From assembly GCF_025136295.1 (NCBI RefSeq), contig NZ_CP062788.1, positions 2,084,001 to 2,148,000 on the forward strand: 64,000 bases of DNA, given 5' to 3'. The notes under the pieces were generated by a model. That model searched no databases. It was not told where the DNA came from and saw only the letters and a list, made by a program, of their open reading frames with translations. Source of the DNA: Aestuariispira ectoiniformans (GTDB lineage Bacteria; Pseudomonadota; Alphaproteobacteria; UBA8366; Aestuariispiraceae). Each line of letters begins with the position of its first letter. Within the stretch, counting starts at the first letter, position 1. Of this stretch, positions 1-8,673 are shown piece by piece. The position numbers and the translations under genes were made by a program.

Positions 1-2
1 AT

Positions 3-1643
3 CCCGCGTTAATTGCCGTCGTGGCTTTGCTAATTCTCGGCAATGGCCTTTGGCGTTCCGGGGCGCTTGATTGGACTTTGGGGCGGTTCCTCAGTCTCAT
101 CGGCAAACGTCGCTTTTTTGCCTTAGGCATTTGTTTCGCGACGGTGTTTGTGGCGAGCCCCTTTGTCAATAATACGCCTGTAGTCGTGATTTTCATACCG
201 ATCCTGGAAACGATCGTGCGGCGTTTCTCCATGGCGCCGAGCAAAGTGATGATGCCGCTATCGTTTGTCGCCATACTTGCTGGGATGCTGACTCTTATCG
301 GATCATCCACAAATCTATTGGTATCTGGCGCCCTCAGCCAATTGGGCAGAGAGCCACTTGGCTTTTTCGATTTCACCATTCCCGGCCTCATACTGGCGGC
401 TGTCGGTGTCATATACATCATTTTGGTCGGGCCCCGCCTTCTACACCGTCGCAATTCTCCCATAGAACGTTTCATAGCCGGCGATCACCGGCGATTCATC
501 ACACAATTCACGGTGGGAGACGAGCCGAAATTATTGGGATTACAGGTTCAGTTTAACCTTTTGCGCATACAAGGAGCCCGCCTCATACTCCTGCAACGTG
601 GCGAGCGTGCCTTAAGTCCACCCTACGGCCAAAACTTGACGATACAAAAGGGCGATGTGCTGGTCGTTATGGCCACACATGATGCATTGACGGAAGCCCA
701 GACTAAGTTCCCAAACCTTATGTTCAGTATGTCGGGAGAGGATGATATTCCGTCCGGCGAGGAAGAACGCAGAGCGCTATTGTCTCGCAACCAGGTCGTG
801 GCGGAAGTCATGATCGCTCCAGGGTCTCGTCTTGCCGGCTACACACTTGAAGATGTGGGCTTTCGTACCCGGTACGGCTGTTTGGTCCTGGGTATCGAGA
901 GGCGGTCTCAGGTCATCCGGCGCCTCATTGGCAACTCCCTTCGGGAAGGTGATGTCCTTGTGGTACAGGGCGATCGACAGGCGCTGGACAGCATGCGAGA
1001 GCATCGCGGGATCATTGTCCTGGACGGTACCGAGCGACCTCTACCAGTTCCACGGTCGGCGAAACTCGCCGGTGCCATCTTCTTTGGCACAATAGTTGTC
1101 GCATCCACCGGCACTCTGCCAATTGCTGCAGCAGCCGTAGTCGGCAGTACTTTGATGCTTATAAGCGGTGTGCTGACTTTAAACCAAGCGACCAACGCCA
1201 TGGATCGAAGAATATTTTTAATGGTGGGGGCATCCCTAGCGCTTGGCGCGGCAATGCTGAAGACGGGGGCAGCAGCCTATCTTGCGCAAAGCCTGCTTGG
1301 GTTGCTTGGCTAAGCCGGACCGGCCGTTGTCCTGTCTGCCCTTTTTTTGATGGTCGCTTTGATGACGAACATCCTATCTAATAACGCAACCGCCGTTCTT
1401 TTTACGCCGATAGCCCTCGAGTTGGCATTCGGCTTACAGGCCGACCCGATGCCTTTCGCACTCGCGGTCCTCTTCGGCGCCAATTGTTCCTTTGCTACAC
1501 CTGTCGGCTATCAGACCAACCTCCTGGTAATGGGCCCCGGTTACTATCGATTCAGGGACTTTCTTTACGTCGGCACGCCACTGGTCGTCCTGTTATGGGG
1601 CGCCTTCAGTCTATTCATGCCCTGGTATTATGATTTATTGTAA
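3..1643 (+). pseudogene. SLC13/DASS-family permease with TrkA-C domains, interrupted by an in-frame stop; 5' end outside window
   Basis: The reading frame is open from the window edge, so the N-terminus is missing. It encodes membrane segments of a divalent-anion:Na+ type permease, with the family NNTP-like motif (FVNNTPVVVIFIP) near the visible start. A central cytosolic part follows with two TrkA-C (RCK_C) domains, roughly 501-690 and 790-1000. Membrane segments then resume. A TAA at 1311-1313 stops the frame, but the same frame continues directly at 1314 through the second family repeat (NILSNNATAVLFTP, then GANCSFATPVGYQTNLL) to a natural stop at 1641-1643. A single base change of a sense codon would explain it. 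The truncated product would lack the last two or so helices and one of the two Na+/anion-binding signature loops, so it is probably inactive unless the stop is a sequencing error or is read through. Confidence 0.85.
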
Positions 1644-2042
1644 AGTCGCAATAATCGACCGATGGCGTTTAGCGGCCGTGACGCTCTGGTATTTCCGCCC
1701 AGTGCGTGTCTGCCCAGAACCCCTCAGGATGCCTGTTCAGCACCCGCCGGTCATCGACACCTGGTGCCCCGCGTGGCTTGTTAGGGCAGTAAAGGTGCGA
1801 TGATCGACCATATCGAAATCCGTCAGTTCCTAGCGGCGGCTCATAAAAACTCTCTCGTTCGGCAACGAGAGACATGAACCACATCGCACTCGAAATGGAA
1901 ATCCTGTTTATGAGTTTACGGCCTAGTTCCAATGACACTTCTGCAAGTGTTTAGTCTAGCGACCAATCCTTGCCAAAAAGTAAAAAGCGTAAAATTTTAG
2001 AAAAATCGCGTGATTGGTGTTTTTTGTGCAGATGCCGTTCCG
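1644..2042. other. Gene-poor stretch between the broken permease and the flgE terminator
   Basis: About 400 bases with no convincing intact gene. An 89-codon minus-strand frame at 1669-1938 has no recognisable family features. The stretch 1930-2040 is visibly AT-rich. The only recognisable trace is the short LysR-like start listed separately at 1800. The region looks like decayed coding sequence behind the broken permease. Confidence 0.5.
1800..1877 (+). pseudogene. Possible remnant of a LysR-type regulator N-terminus
   Basis: An ATG at 1800, preceded by an AAAGG ribosome site at about 1791, opens a 25-codon frame beginning MIDHIEIRQFLAAA. This resembles the first helix of LysR regulators, which commonly starts with an IEIRQFLA-like run. 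The frame then drifts (HKNSLVRQRET) and stops at 1875-1877, before the helix-turn-helix is complete. No continuation was recognised in other frames. It is probably the debris of a deleted or frameshifted LysR gene, but the match is too short to be certain. Confidence 0.35.
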
Positions 2043-2080
2043 TCCAAAAAAAGAAAACCCCGGGAGAAATCCCGGGGTTC
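2043..2080 (-). terminator. Intrinsic terminator after flgE
   Basis: A perfect 9-bp inverted repeat (AACCCCGGG / CCCGGGGTT, 2056-2079) has a 6-base loop. On the minus strand it is followed by a run of T broken by one C. It lies 25 bases beyond the flgE stop and closes the fliK-flgD-flgE unit. Confidence 0.85.
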
Positions 2081-2104
2081 AGTTTGCGGTCATGCTCTCA
2101 CAAT

Positions 2105-3544
2105 TTACCGCTTGGTTCTTATGAGTTCGTCCAACATTTCGTCGGCAGTTGTGATGATCTTGGTGCTCGCGGAGTAAGCACGCTGTGTGGTGATCATGTC
2201 GGTAAATTCGTTGGCGAGGTCCACGGTGGAGGACTCGATTGACGAGGGGGCGATACTGCCAGCCCCACCCGCACCGGAGACATGGGCAATTGCGGCACCC
2301 GATGCATCCGTCTCGATAAAGACGTTGCCGGTTTTCTGCTGCAGGCCGTTCGGGTTGTTGAAGGTGGTAACCGGCACCTGATAGAGCTTGCGGGTGACAC
2401 CGTTGCTGTAGAGAGCGGTTACTTCACCGGCCTCGTTGATGCTGACGCCGGTCAGTGAGCCGAACTGTTCACCATCCTGGTCATACCCTTCAACACCACT
2501 GGCGCCATTATACTGGGTCAGGCCATCGTTGCCGCCAATCGTGCCGAAGTCGATGTTGATTGCGGCTGCGTCGGATACCGTCCCGAGGGCCCCGTCATGG
2601 TCAACAAGCAGTTGGAGTATGCCGCTTGAGGCGTTCCCGTCCACGCCGACGCTGCCGGTACCGTTACCGCCGGTTACCGCGCCCAGGGTGCCATCTGCGT
2701 TGAAGGTGATCTGACCGACAGCAACACCAGAGGCACCAGCCAACGCCATATCGGTATAAGGAGCACCGGTCAATTCCGTGTTGTCGATGATGCCGTCACT
2801 GTTGGCGTCGTCGCCCATACCCGCAGGTAAGCCTGCATCAGGGTCCAGGAACTGTCCGCCGCCAGCCAGGGTCGCGGTGATGTCCCAGGTGTTGGCACCT
2901 GTTTTCTCAAACGTCAGTGTCAGTGTCTTTTGCGTTCCCTGACGGTCGATAATCGGAATTTCCGCATCGACGGTGTCGCCGGTTGCGGCGGTATTCATCA
3001 GGTTTGCGTCGAGGCTGATATTCTGCGTCGGGATCGGGTTGGACGACGAAGTCGCCACGTTGATCCCGTTGAAAGCGGACTGGACGTTGGTCGTGGAATA
3101 GCCGGAGTTGGTGGAGTTGCGCGGCCAACCGGTCAGATAGAAGCCTGCCGCATTGACGAGGTTGCCGTCTTTGTCCGGGCGGAACTCGCCAGCGCGGGTG
3201 TAGAGGATATCGCCCGTGATATCCCAGTTACCGGTGGACGTGTTACGGGTCAGACTGTCGGTCACGGTGAAGAAACCGGACTGATCGATGGCGATATCCG
3301 TTGAGATCGATGAGGATTTCAACAGGCCCTGGACGTCATATTCACGCCCGACCGAGGACTGTACGCCGCCGGAACTGTAAAGTGTCGGCGAGGCGGCTGT
3401 GGTCACCAGCGACGAGAAGCGGGCTTTGCTGACCTTGTAGCCATTGGTGTTCACGTTGGCGATGTTGTCGGAAATCATCGCCATGGACTGGCTTTGGGCG
3501 AAAAGCCCGGAAACGCCAGATCTCAATGCACCGTAAAGACTCAT
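2105..3544 (-). CDS. flgE: Flagellar hook protein FlgE
   Basis: 479 aa. The N-terminus carries the rod/hook signature (ALRSGVSGLFAQSQSMA..., then NIANVNTNGYK) and the C-terminus the matching helix (MITTQRAYSASTK) that pairs with it in the axial structure. The variable middle, Gly/Asp/Thr-rich, forms the exposed hook domains. FlgE is exported by the flagellar type III system and polymerises under the FlgD cap to form the universal joint. A strong GGAGG site 8 bases upstream supports ATG 3544. The gene lies 39 bases downstream of flgD and ends the fliK-flgD-flgE unit, which has a sigma-54 promoter before fliK and a terminator after flgE. Length is within the family range. Confidence 0.96.
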   Translation of the reverse strand: MSLYGALRSGVSGLFAQSQSMAMISDNIANVNTNGYKVSKARFSSLVTTAASPTLYSSGGVQSSVGREYDVQGLLKSSSISTDIAIDQSGFFTVTDSLTRNTSTGNWDITGDILYTRAGEFRPDKDGNLVNAAGFYLTGWPRNSTNSGYSTTNVQSAFNGINVATSSSNPIPTQNISLDANLMNTAATGDTVDAEIPIIDRQGTQKTLTLTFEKTGANTWDITATLAGGGQFLDPDAGLPAGMGDDANSDGIIDNTELTGAPYTDMALAGASGVAVGQITFNADGTLGAVTGGNGTGSVGVDGNASSGILQLLVDHDGALGTVSDAAAINIDFGTIGGNDGLTQYNGASGVEGYDQDGEQFGSLTGVSINEAGEVTALYSNGVTRKLYQVPVTTFNNPNGLQQKTGNVFIETDASGAAIAHVSGAGGAGSIAPSSIESSTVDLANEFTDMITTQRAYSASTKIITTADEMLDELIRTKR

Positions 3545-3583
3545 TTCATATTCCTCCGCTTAATACCTTAACTTTCGCTGCTT

Positions 3584-4279
3584 TCAAGTGTTGGAGGTCT
3601 CTGAACCAGCGGGGTTGAGGATTGCCTCCACCCTGTTGATGTTCACCGGTACATTGCCTAGATACAAAATCGTCTGGCCGTCGGTGTATTCTACAGAGGT
3701 CACCTTCCCGCGGACGCTGTATTTCAGATTTTCTTCGATTGGAGCCTCATCTTTATCGACGGCTTTGATCTCGAAAGAATATGAGCCTTCTGGCAGGTAG
3801 TTCCCGAGCCCATCTTTGCCTTCCCATTCAAAGGAATGGCTGCCTTTCGCGGTTTCCGCCGGGCCGCTGTAAACCAGATTGTCGTCTTCGTCATGAATCT
3901 GGATTACGGCGGTTTTGGCATCTTCCGGCAGGGCGTAGTCCAAGGTCACCGTTTCTTCGGCCCCCTTGGGGAATGCGTTGTAGTCCACTTTGACGGTCTG
4001 CCCCATATAAGAGACCGCGCCGATGGCCTGGTTTGTCCCTTGCAGGGCAATCAGTTTTTCAAGGTTCGCGTTCTGCTGAATGCCTTGCTCCACATCGGCG
4101 TATTGCGTCAACTGCTTGGTAAATTCATTACTGTCCGTAGGTGACAGCGGATCCTGGTTCTGCAATTGTGTTGTCAGGATCATCAGAAAGCTGTCCAGGT
4201 CGTTCGACAGACCTGCAAGTGAGGACTGCGATTTCGTATTGCCCGAGTAATAGGGGGCGGTTACGGATCCGATTGACAT
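3584..4279 (-). CDS. flgD: Flagellar hook-capping protein FlgD
   Basis: 231 aa. The N-terminal motif TTQLQNQDPLSPTDS with the following NEFTKQLTQYADVEQG is the FlgD signature. The rest fits the Tudor-like/Ig-like capping domain (VVYSG-type strand, SYSFEIKAVD). FlgD caps the growing hook and rod so that FlgE can insert, and is discarded at hook completion. The start at 4279 has a GGGAG site 8 bases away. It sits 22 bases after fliK and 39 before flgE, so the three hook-assembly genes are one transcription unit: length control, cap, hook subunit. Confidence 0.96.
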   Translation of the reverse strand: MSIGSVTAPYYSGNTKSQSSLAGLSNDLDSFLMILTTQLQNQDPLSPTDSNEFTKQLTQYADVEQGIQQNANLEKLIALQGTNQAIGAVSYMGQTVKVDYNAFPKGAEETVTLDYALPEDAKTAVIQIHDEDDNLVYSGPAETAKGSHSFEWEGKDGLGNYLPEGSYSFEIKAVDKDEAPIEENLKYSVRGKVTSVEYTDGQTILYLGNVPVNINRVEAILNPAGSETSNT

Positions 4280-4301
4280 GATTAATACTCCCTAACTCTC
4301 G

Positions 4302-5825
4302 CTATACTCTGACATTCAGCCTGCCGTCCTGATCCAGGACCACGTCTTCACCGTCGCCGAGAAGCGGGCTGTCATCCAGAACCGGCGCATCTCCATCAAG
4401 GGAGAAGTCTTCGCCCTGGCCACCGGAACCGCCTGCATCGCCCTGGGCGGTCTGCTGCTGGTTGGAGCCATCCTGCCCCTGAAGGTTGAAGTTCAGGCTG
4501 TTGGCATCTGTTTGCAGGCCTGCGTCATTCAGCGTCAGGATCAGATTGCGGGCGTCATTGCGCAGCATGTCCAGTGTCTCGGGTTTTTCTGCCGAGATCG
4601 TGGCATGCATGCGACCGTCATGGCCCAGTTCCATCTTTACTTCAATCTTGCCCAACTCAAGGGGGCGCAACTGGATATTGATGCGGTCATTTCCCTGACC
4701 GGCCGCGCGTTGAATATTGACCGCGACCTGATCGGCAACGACCTGGGCCGGTACCTGCGGACGGCGCGCGTGACTGGCAACCGGAGTGCTGCCACGTTGA
4801 ATGCTTCCGTTCTGGCCTTGTACGGCGGTCGCGCCAGTCAAAGGATCGGCAGAGGCAATCTGGCCGCTGCTGCCGCCCAGATTGGCGACTGCTGCTTCTT
4901 TGCCGCCAGCGCTGGTTTGGGCGGCGGCCAGTGCATTATTGAAAGATGCACTGCCTGTTGCCTGTTGTTGCTGCTGGGCGGTCGACGTTGCGCCCGCCGC
5001 CTGGGATTGGACGATATTGGCATTGGCTGTCTGGCCATTCGCATTGGTATTGTTCTGGCCCTGATGCTGGCCATTCGTGCCGTTCCCGCCGTTATGTCCG
5101 TTTTGGGCCGCGCCTTTTGCGACAACGGCGCTGCTGCCTTCGGTGCTGGCGTCGGCCATCACAGAAGACTCTGCTGCCAGTTTGCTGGTCGGCTGGGAGC
5201 CAACCGCGCTGCTTTGCGTGGTGACAGAGGCCTTGATCGTGTTGTCGTTAGACCCGGCTGTTGCATTTGCTGTCGCGGTCTGTTGTCCGGTGGCCTGCTG
5301 TTCTGCCTTTGCACTGACTTTTGCCGCGGCTGCGGCCTGCGCCTGATCAGCCTGCGTGGCCTGATTTGCATTCTGCTTCTGTACCGCAGAATTGGCGTTG
5401 GCATGTTCCTTTGCCGCGTCGGCAGCAATAGGTCGCCCTGAAGGTTGATCGGGGCGATGATTCTGTGTCGTTTCCTGACTGCGCTGACGCCCGTCCACTG
5501 CCGTATTCGCCTCTGTGCTGCGTTCGCGTGGGGGCGTGTCATCCCGCGTCGGTTTCGTCGGCTCAGGGGGCGTTTCGTTACGCAATGTATCCCGATCCTG
5601 CGTCCGGTCCATCGCGGCAAATTTTTCCGCGGACGTCCGGCTTGGCTGAGGAACATCGAGGTTAAGGGCAGAGCCTTTGAAAACGGAATGGCTTTGTGTG
5701 TTTTGCGCCATGAATGCGGCAAAAGCGGCTGCAGGATCCTGGGTTTCCTGGCCGTTCTTCTGAGCGTTGTTTTTTTTCGACGCCTGCACTTGGTAGTCGA
5801 AGAGTGAGTTTATTTGCGTGCTCAT
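4302..5825 (-). CDS. fliK: Flagellar hook-length control protein FliK
   Basis: About 507 aa. A long, low-complexity Ala/Gln/Asn/Thr/Ser-rich N-terminal and middle part (the ruler region) is followed by the conserved Flg_hook C-terminal domain from about residue 365, with RPLELGKIEVKM and the following helical EKPETLDMLRNDA segment. This domain contacts FlhB and switches export from hook to filament substrates. Two ATGs lie six bases apart. The downstream one (5825) is preferred because GAGGA lies 6 bases before it; the upstream one (5831) sits directly on that site. A sigma-54 promoter is about 35 bases upstream. The identity rests on the C-domain and the flgD-flgE context; the rest is not conserved. 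Confidence 0.93.
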   Translation of the reverse strand: MSTQINSLFDYQVQASKKNNAQKNGQETQDPAAAFAAFMAQNTQSHSVFKGSALNLDVPQPSRTSAEKFAAMDRTQDRDTLRNETPPEPTKPTRDDTPPRERSTEANTAVDGRQRSQETTQNHRPDQPSGRPIAADAAKEHANANSAVQKQNANQATQADQAQAAAAAKVSAKAEQQATGQQTATANATAGSNDNTIKASVTTQSSAVGSQPTSKLAAESSVMADASTEGSSAVVAKGAAQNGHNGGNGTNGQHQGQNNTNANGQTANANIVQSQAAGATSTAQQQQQATGSASFNNALAAAQTSAGGKEAAVANLGGSSGQIASADPLTGATAVQGQNGSIQRGSTPVASHARRPQVPAQVVADQVAVNIQRAAGQGNDRINIQLRPLELGKIEVKMELGHDGRMHATISAEKPETLDMLRNDARNLILTLNDAGLQTDANSLNFNLQGQDGSNQQQTAQGDAGGSGGQGEDFSLDGDAPVLDDSPLLGDGEDVVLDQDGRLNVRV

Positions 5826-5859
5826 TTCCATTCCTCGTAAACGGAGTGATCTCTCCGCA

Positions 5860-5874
5860 GCAAGGAACGGGCCA
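5860..5874 (-). promoter_or_regulatory. Sigma-54 (-24/-12) promoter of fliK-flgD-flgE
   Basis: On the minus strand the sequence reads TGGCCCG-TTCC-TTGC, matching the consensus TGGCACG-N4-TTGC with the GG and GC at exact spacing. The predicted start is near 5848, leaving a leader of about 24 bases before fliK. Confidence 0.88.
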
Positions 5875-6085
5875 GAATTTAAAAATGTAATTATTTCATA
5901 TGGTTGATTGTTGGGTAAGGGGGGGGAGGGCGCGGCGTGAACGTCGAGAGGCGTGCGGGGATACCGTCTGGCGGAAGAAACTGCATTCCTGGGAGGTAGT
6001 TTTTACCCTTAAAGGGGCATGTGCCGGTCTTCAGGCATGCCAAAATCCCGCATACGAGCAGGGGTGGCGTGCAAAAAAGTCACTG

Positions 6086-6520
6086 TTAAATAGAGCGGTC
6101 CAGCGCGCTGTCTGAATATGCAACGTCTTCCGCCAGGACCTGCTTTGCCTGTTCCGACAGATATTCCACCAATTTCTCTGATGGGATTTTCTGTACGACT
6201 TCCTCTGTCCGGGGCTGAAGAATTTCCAGGAAGACAACCTCGTGATCGTTATCATACTCGAGCCGGGTGTTCAGGCCGTTGATCTTGAGATTTTCGAGTG
6301 TTGCGAGCGGGCTTTGTCGATCGCCCCGGCTTTCACGGCGCGATGCGTCTTCTTCCCGTGTGTTGGGGTTGGCCAAATCGGTCGTTGCCGTGACGACATT
6401 GTCCGGGCTGGTCTGTTCCGTTGCCGTGGCCCCGGCCTGTGCCGTTGCATTCAGGCTTTGCTGTTGCGGTTGCTGCTGCTGCGGTGTCGTTTGCGGCGGC
6501 AGGTTGACTTCGATTACCAT
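6086..6520 (-). CDS. flaG: FlaG-family flagellar protein
   Basis: 144 aa from ATG 6520, chosen over a longer frame because AGAGGT lies just upstream and the extra N-terminus does not look conserved. The N-terminal half is a Gln/Pro/Thr-rich linker. The C-terminal half (from about residue 80) has the FlaG-type pattern: a short beta strand (LNTRLEYDNDHEVVFLEI), then a helix ending in IPSEKLVEYL. In other bacteria FlaG affects filament length or stability; its exact role here is inferred from family and position. It stands alone between the fliK unit and flbT, transcribed divergently from flbT. No sigma-54 promoter was found in front of it. Confidence 0.78.
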   Translation of the reverse strand: MVIEVNLPPQTTPQQQQPQQQSLNATAQAGATATEQTSPDNVVTATTDLANPNTREEDASRRESRGDRQSPLATLENLKINGLNTRLEYDNDHEVVFLEILQPRTEEVVQKIPSEKLVEYLSEQAKQVLAEDVAYSDSALDRSI

Positions 6521-6715
6521 AATGCACCTCTGTTGATGGCTTCTGCCATCCAAAATGGCCTGCATGTCTGGTTCATAAGCAGGCAAATGGTGTTTCGTGC
6601 CATTCTGGGCACCTGGTAGAGTATTGTAATCCTTGAATACATTTCTACCTGGAATGATTATATCGCAGAAAAGTGCGTTTTTTCAAGCTTTCTGACGCGG
6701 GTCGTATGTTTGTGG

Positions 6716-6731
6716 TGGCGTGGCTCTTGCA
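6716..6731 (+). promoter_or_regulatory. Sigma-54 promoter of flbT
   Basis: TGGCGTG-GCTC-TTGCA matches the -24/-12 consensus with exact spacing. Predicted start is near 6742, giving a leader of about 95 bases before flbT at 6837. Confidence 0.8.
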
Positions 6732-6836
6732 CATTCATTGCGCATAGAGTTAGTTGGTCCCTTACACGAATGCTTTTCGATACATATGTATTGTCTTGTC
6801 GGTGCCTAGGGCGATTGTCATTAGAGGGTAAGACGC

Positions 6837-7253
6837 ATGCCTTTAAGAATTAAGCTTCCTGCCAAGGAAAAAATCATCATTAACGGAGCCGTTATTGAGA
6901 ATGCTGGCGAGGCGACTACAGTTATCTTGCATAATAAGGCGGATATCCTTCGCCGTAAGGAAGTCATGAAGGAAGAGGACGCGGTCTCTCCGTCCCGGCG
7001 CATCTATTATTCCCTTCAATGCGCGTATCTGTTCAAGGACGACCGGAAGAAATATCTGGACGCTTTCGAAGGCTATGCCACGGACTATGAGGATGCCGCA
7101 CCCAGCGCGAAGCCGTTGCTGGACGATATCCGCAAATTCGTTGCCCAGGAAAAATACTACGAAGCCTTGCGCAAGACCCTGAAGGTTATCGAGCATGAAA
7201 CCGAACGGCTGATCGAGGTCGGGATTCTTCCGCGCCCGGAAGAGGCCAAATAA
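6837..7253 (+). CDS. flbT: Flagellin post-transcriptional regulator FlbT
   Basis: 138 aa, the usual FlbT length. The start MPLRIKLPAKEKIIINGAV and the internal IYYSLQCAYLF and KYYEALRKTL segments are typical of the family. In Caulobacter FlbT acts on the flagellin mRNA leader to limit translation until the hook is finished, with FlaF as its antagonist; here flaF is encoded 0.7 kb away. The start ATG has GAGGGTAAG in front. Transcription is from a readable sigma-54 promoter, unlike flaF, for which none was found. Confidence 0.95.
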   Translation: MPLRIKLPAKEKIIINGAVIENAGEATTVILHNKADILRRKEVMKEEDAVSPSRRIYYSLQCAYLFKDDRKKYLDAFEGYATDYEDAAPSAKPLLDDIRKFVAQEKYYEALRKTLKVIEHETERLIEVGILPRPEEAK

Positions 7254-7298
7254 ACTGGGCAGATAGGACTTGCAGGAAGGGCGCTGCAGCCTCGCGCA

Positions 7299-7931
7299 TC
7301 AGTGTGAGTTGGTGGGTAGTGGCGAGTAAATCTCTCCGAAAGCCTCCAGGCGCCTCTTCATCTCATTCCGGTCCATGCTTGCCGTAATTTTCCGCATTCG
7401 CTCGTGATCGGCTTTCCGATATGTATGGTCGCCCCATTCCACCTGGACCGGAGGGAGGGGCACGTCGGTTTTTGCGAGTTTCGGGGCGAGCTCCGAGAAT
7501 AACGACGCCGTGGCGGAATAGGCGGCTATCAGAAGGTCGCCGAGGTTACAGCCCGGAGGCACCGCGAATGTGCCCGTGCCCACAATTTCCCCGGCATCCA
7601 CCGTTGCTGTCATGCGGTGAGCGGTGGCCCCGAATGTTGTTGCTCCATTGTAAATGGCAAAGGAGGCGGGGTGATAGCCCGGGTAAGACGGTGGGGCTGG
7701 GTGGAAGTTGTAGCAGTTTCCATCGAGGCTGGAGATTATCTCTTCCGGGACGATTACCGAGGTGCAAAAGCCAATCAGCCGCCTATGTCGTTCCGGACCG
7801 GTCCGGCAGAGCCGTTTAAGGTCTTCAAGAGAACCTGCGTGGCTGATTTCTGCTGACCCGGCGTAAGGGCGCAGCAGGTCGGACAAAAATGGGAATTCGG
7901 TTTCCCCGGTCAGGAGGATGATGTCAGGCAT
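7299..7931 (-). CDS. Formyltransferase-family protein (Formyl_trans_N fold), possible sugar N-formyltransferase
   Basis: 210 aa. The segment NCYNFHPAPPSYPGYHPA contains the N-x-H-x-S/A-type active-site region of formyltransferases (Asn and His visible). GATAHRMTATVDAGEIVG further on matches the conserved His/Asp-containing region that binds the folate and closes the catalytic site. The protein is shorter than methionyl-tRNA formyltransferase (about 310 aa) and lacks its C-terminal tRNA-binding domain, so it more likely formylates a small molecule such as an amino sugar. It lies 48 bases downstream of flaF on the same strand and converges with flbT. A role in the flagellin sugar is inferred only from position. 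The ribosome site is weak. Confidence 0.75.
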   Translation of the reverse strand: MPDIILLTGETEFPFLSDLLRPYAGSAEISHAGSLEDLKRLCRTGPERHRRLIGFCTSVIVPEEIISSLDGNCYNFHPAPPSYPGYHPASFAIYNGATTFGATAHRMTATVDAGEIVGTGTFAVPPGCNLGDLLIAAYSATASLFSELAPKLAKTDVPLPPVQVEWGDHTYRKADHERMRKITASMDRNEMKRRLEAFGEIYSPLPTNSH

Positions 7932-7979
7932 GATGCAGCTTGGCGGTGATGGAGCAGGGCTGCCCGCGGCCCACGACGG

Positions 7980-8453
7980 TTAAACTTCCTGATCGGAGGA
8001 AAGGGCGCTGTCCAGGGCTGCTGCAGGCGTGTCAGCGGCTTTCTCATCCTGGCTGTTGTCGCTGTCGGCGTTCTGGGCTTCGACACCGTCGCCGGGGTTG
8101 CCCATGAGGCCTGCGCCAATCTGCCTGTTGATGTTGATCAGGACCTGCAGCTTTGCTGCGTCGGGGGTTGCCAGGATTTCCGTCGATCGTTTGTCGATGA
8201 AGTTGGACAGGTTGATCAGGTTTTCCCGAATTTCACGCGGAACCTGGCAGTCCGGGTCCACGAGTTCAGACTGAATGATTGTCCAAATGCGCCAGTTCAG
8301 GCGTGTTTGAACCAGGATGTTCTCAATGTCGTCAGGGGCCTGCCGCGCCTTCTCCAGCCGCCGCGCCATTTCAATCAATGCATAGCCTTCCGCCGCTTGC
8401 GGCGACGCATGTTCCAAGGCTGAGCGTTGTTGTTGAGCGTAGGGATTATTCAC
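7980..8453 (-). CDS. flaF: Flagellar biosynthesis regulator FlaF
   Basis: 157 aa from GTG 8453. An upstream TTG (8465) is also open, but GGGAG sits 5 bases before the GTG, and the product then begins MNNPYAQQQ, as expected for FlaF. The body (AAEGYALIEMARRLEKA, LNWRIWTIIQSEL, REIRENLINLSNFIDKR) is the FlaF family. FlaF is needed for flagellin production and works against FlbT, probably as a flagellin-binding factor. The acidic C-terminal tail of about 40 residues is longer than in many relatives. The gene is followed by the formyltransferase-like gene on the same strand; no clear promoter motif was recognised upstream. Confidence 0.9.
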   Translation of the reverse strand: MNNPYAQQQRSALEHASPQAAEGYALIEMARRLEKARQAPDDIENILVQTRLNWRIWTIIQSELVDPDCQVPREIRENLINLSNFIDKRSTEILATPDAAKLQVLININRQIGAGLMGNPGDGVEAQNADSDNSQDEKAADTPAAALDSALSSDQEV

Positions 8454-8673
8454 GTTGACTCCCAACTATTTACTTACAGCTACTGTCCTAACGGTTACCC
8501 TAATTTTTTAGCGTAATCTAGAACAAAAACGTAAAAAGCAAGTTAACGCCACTCCGATACTTTACTCGTTTTAGCGGTGGTTTGCACTTTATCTTAACCG
8601 GACCGGCCTAGATGGCGGCGCAGCGAAAATTTAGGGCCCATTCTTATGCCTGCCTGCAGTTTGCTTCAATAGA

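Noticed and set aside
1669-1938. 89-codon minus-strand frame behind the broken permease
   Set aside because: No recognised motif, no clear ribosome site and an amino-acid composition like random sequence.
4512-5441. 309-codon plus-strand open frame opposite fliK
   Set aside because: Cys/Gly/Leu-rich product with no family; it is the mirror of the repetitive Ala/Gln part of fliK.
6596-6602. Lone TGGCACG on the minus strand upstream of flaG
   Set aside because: No TTGC at the required distance, so only half an element is present.
8553-8567. TGGCG-TTAAC-TTGC on the minus strand as a flaF sigma-54 promoter
   Set aside because: The spacing between GG and GC is one base short of the strict requirement, so no call was made.
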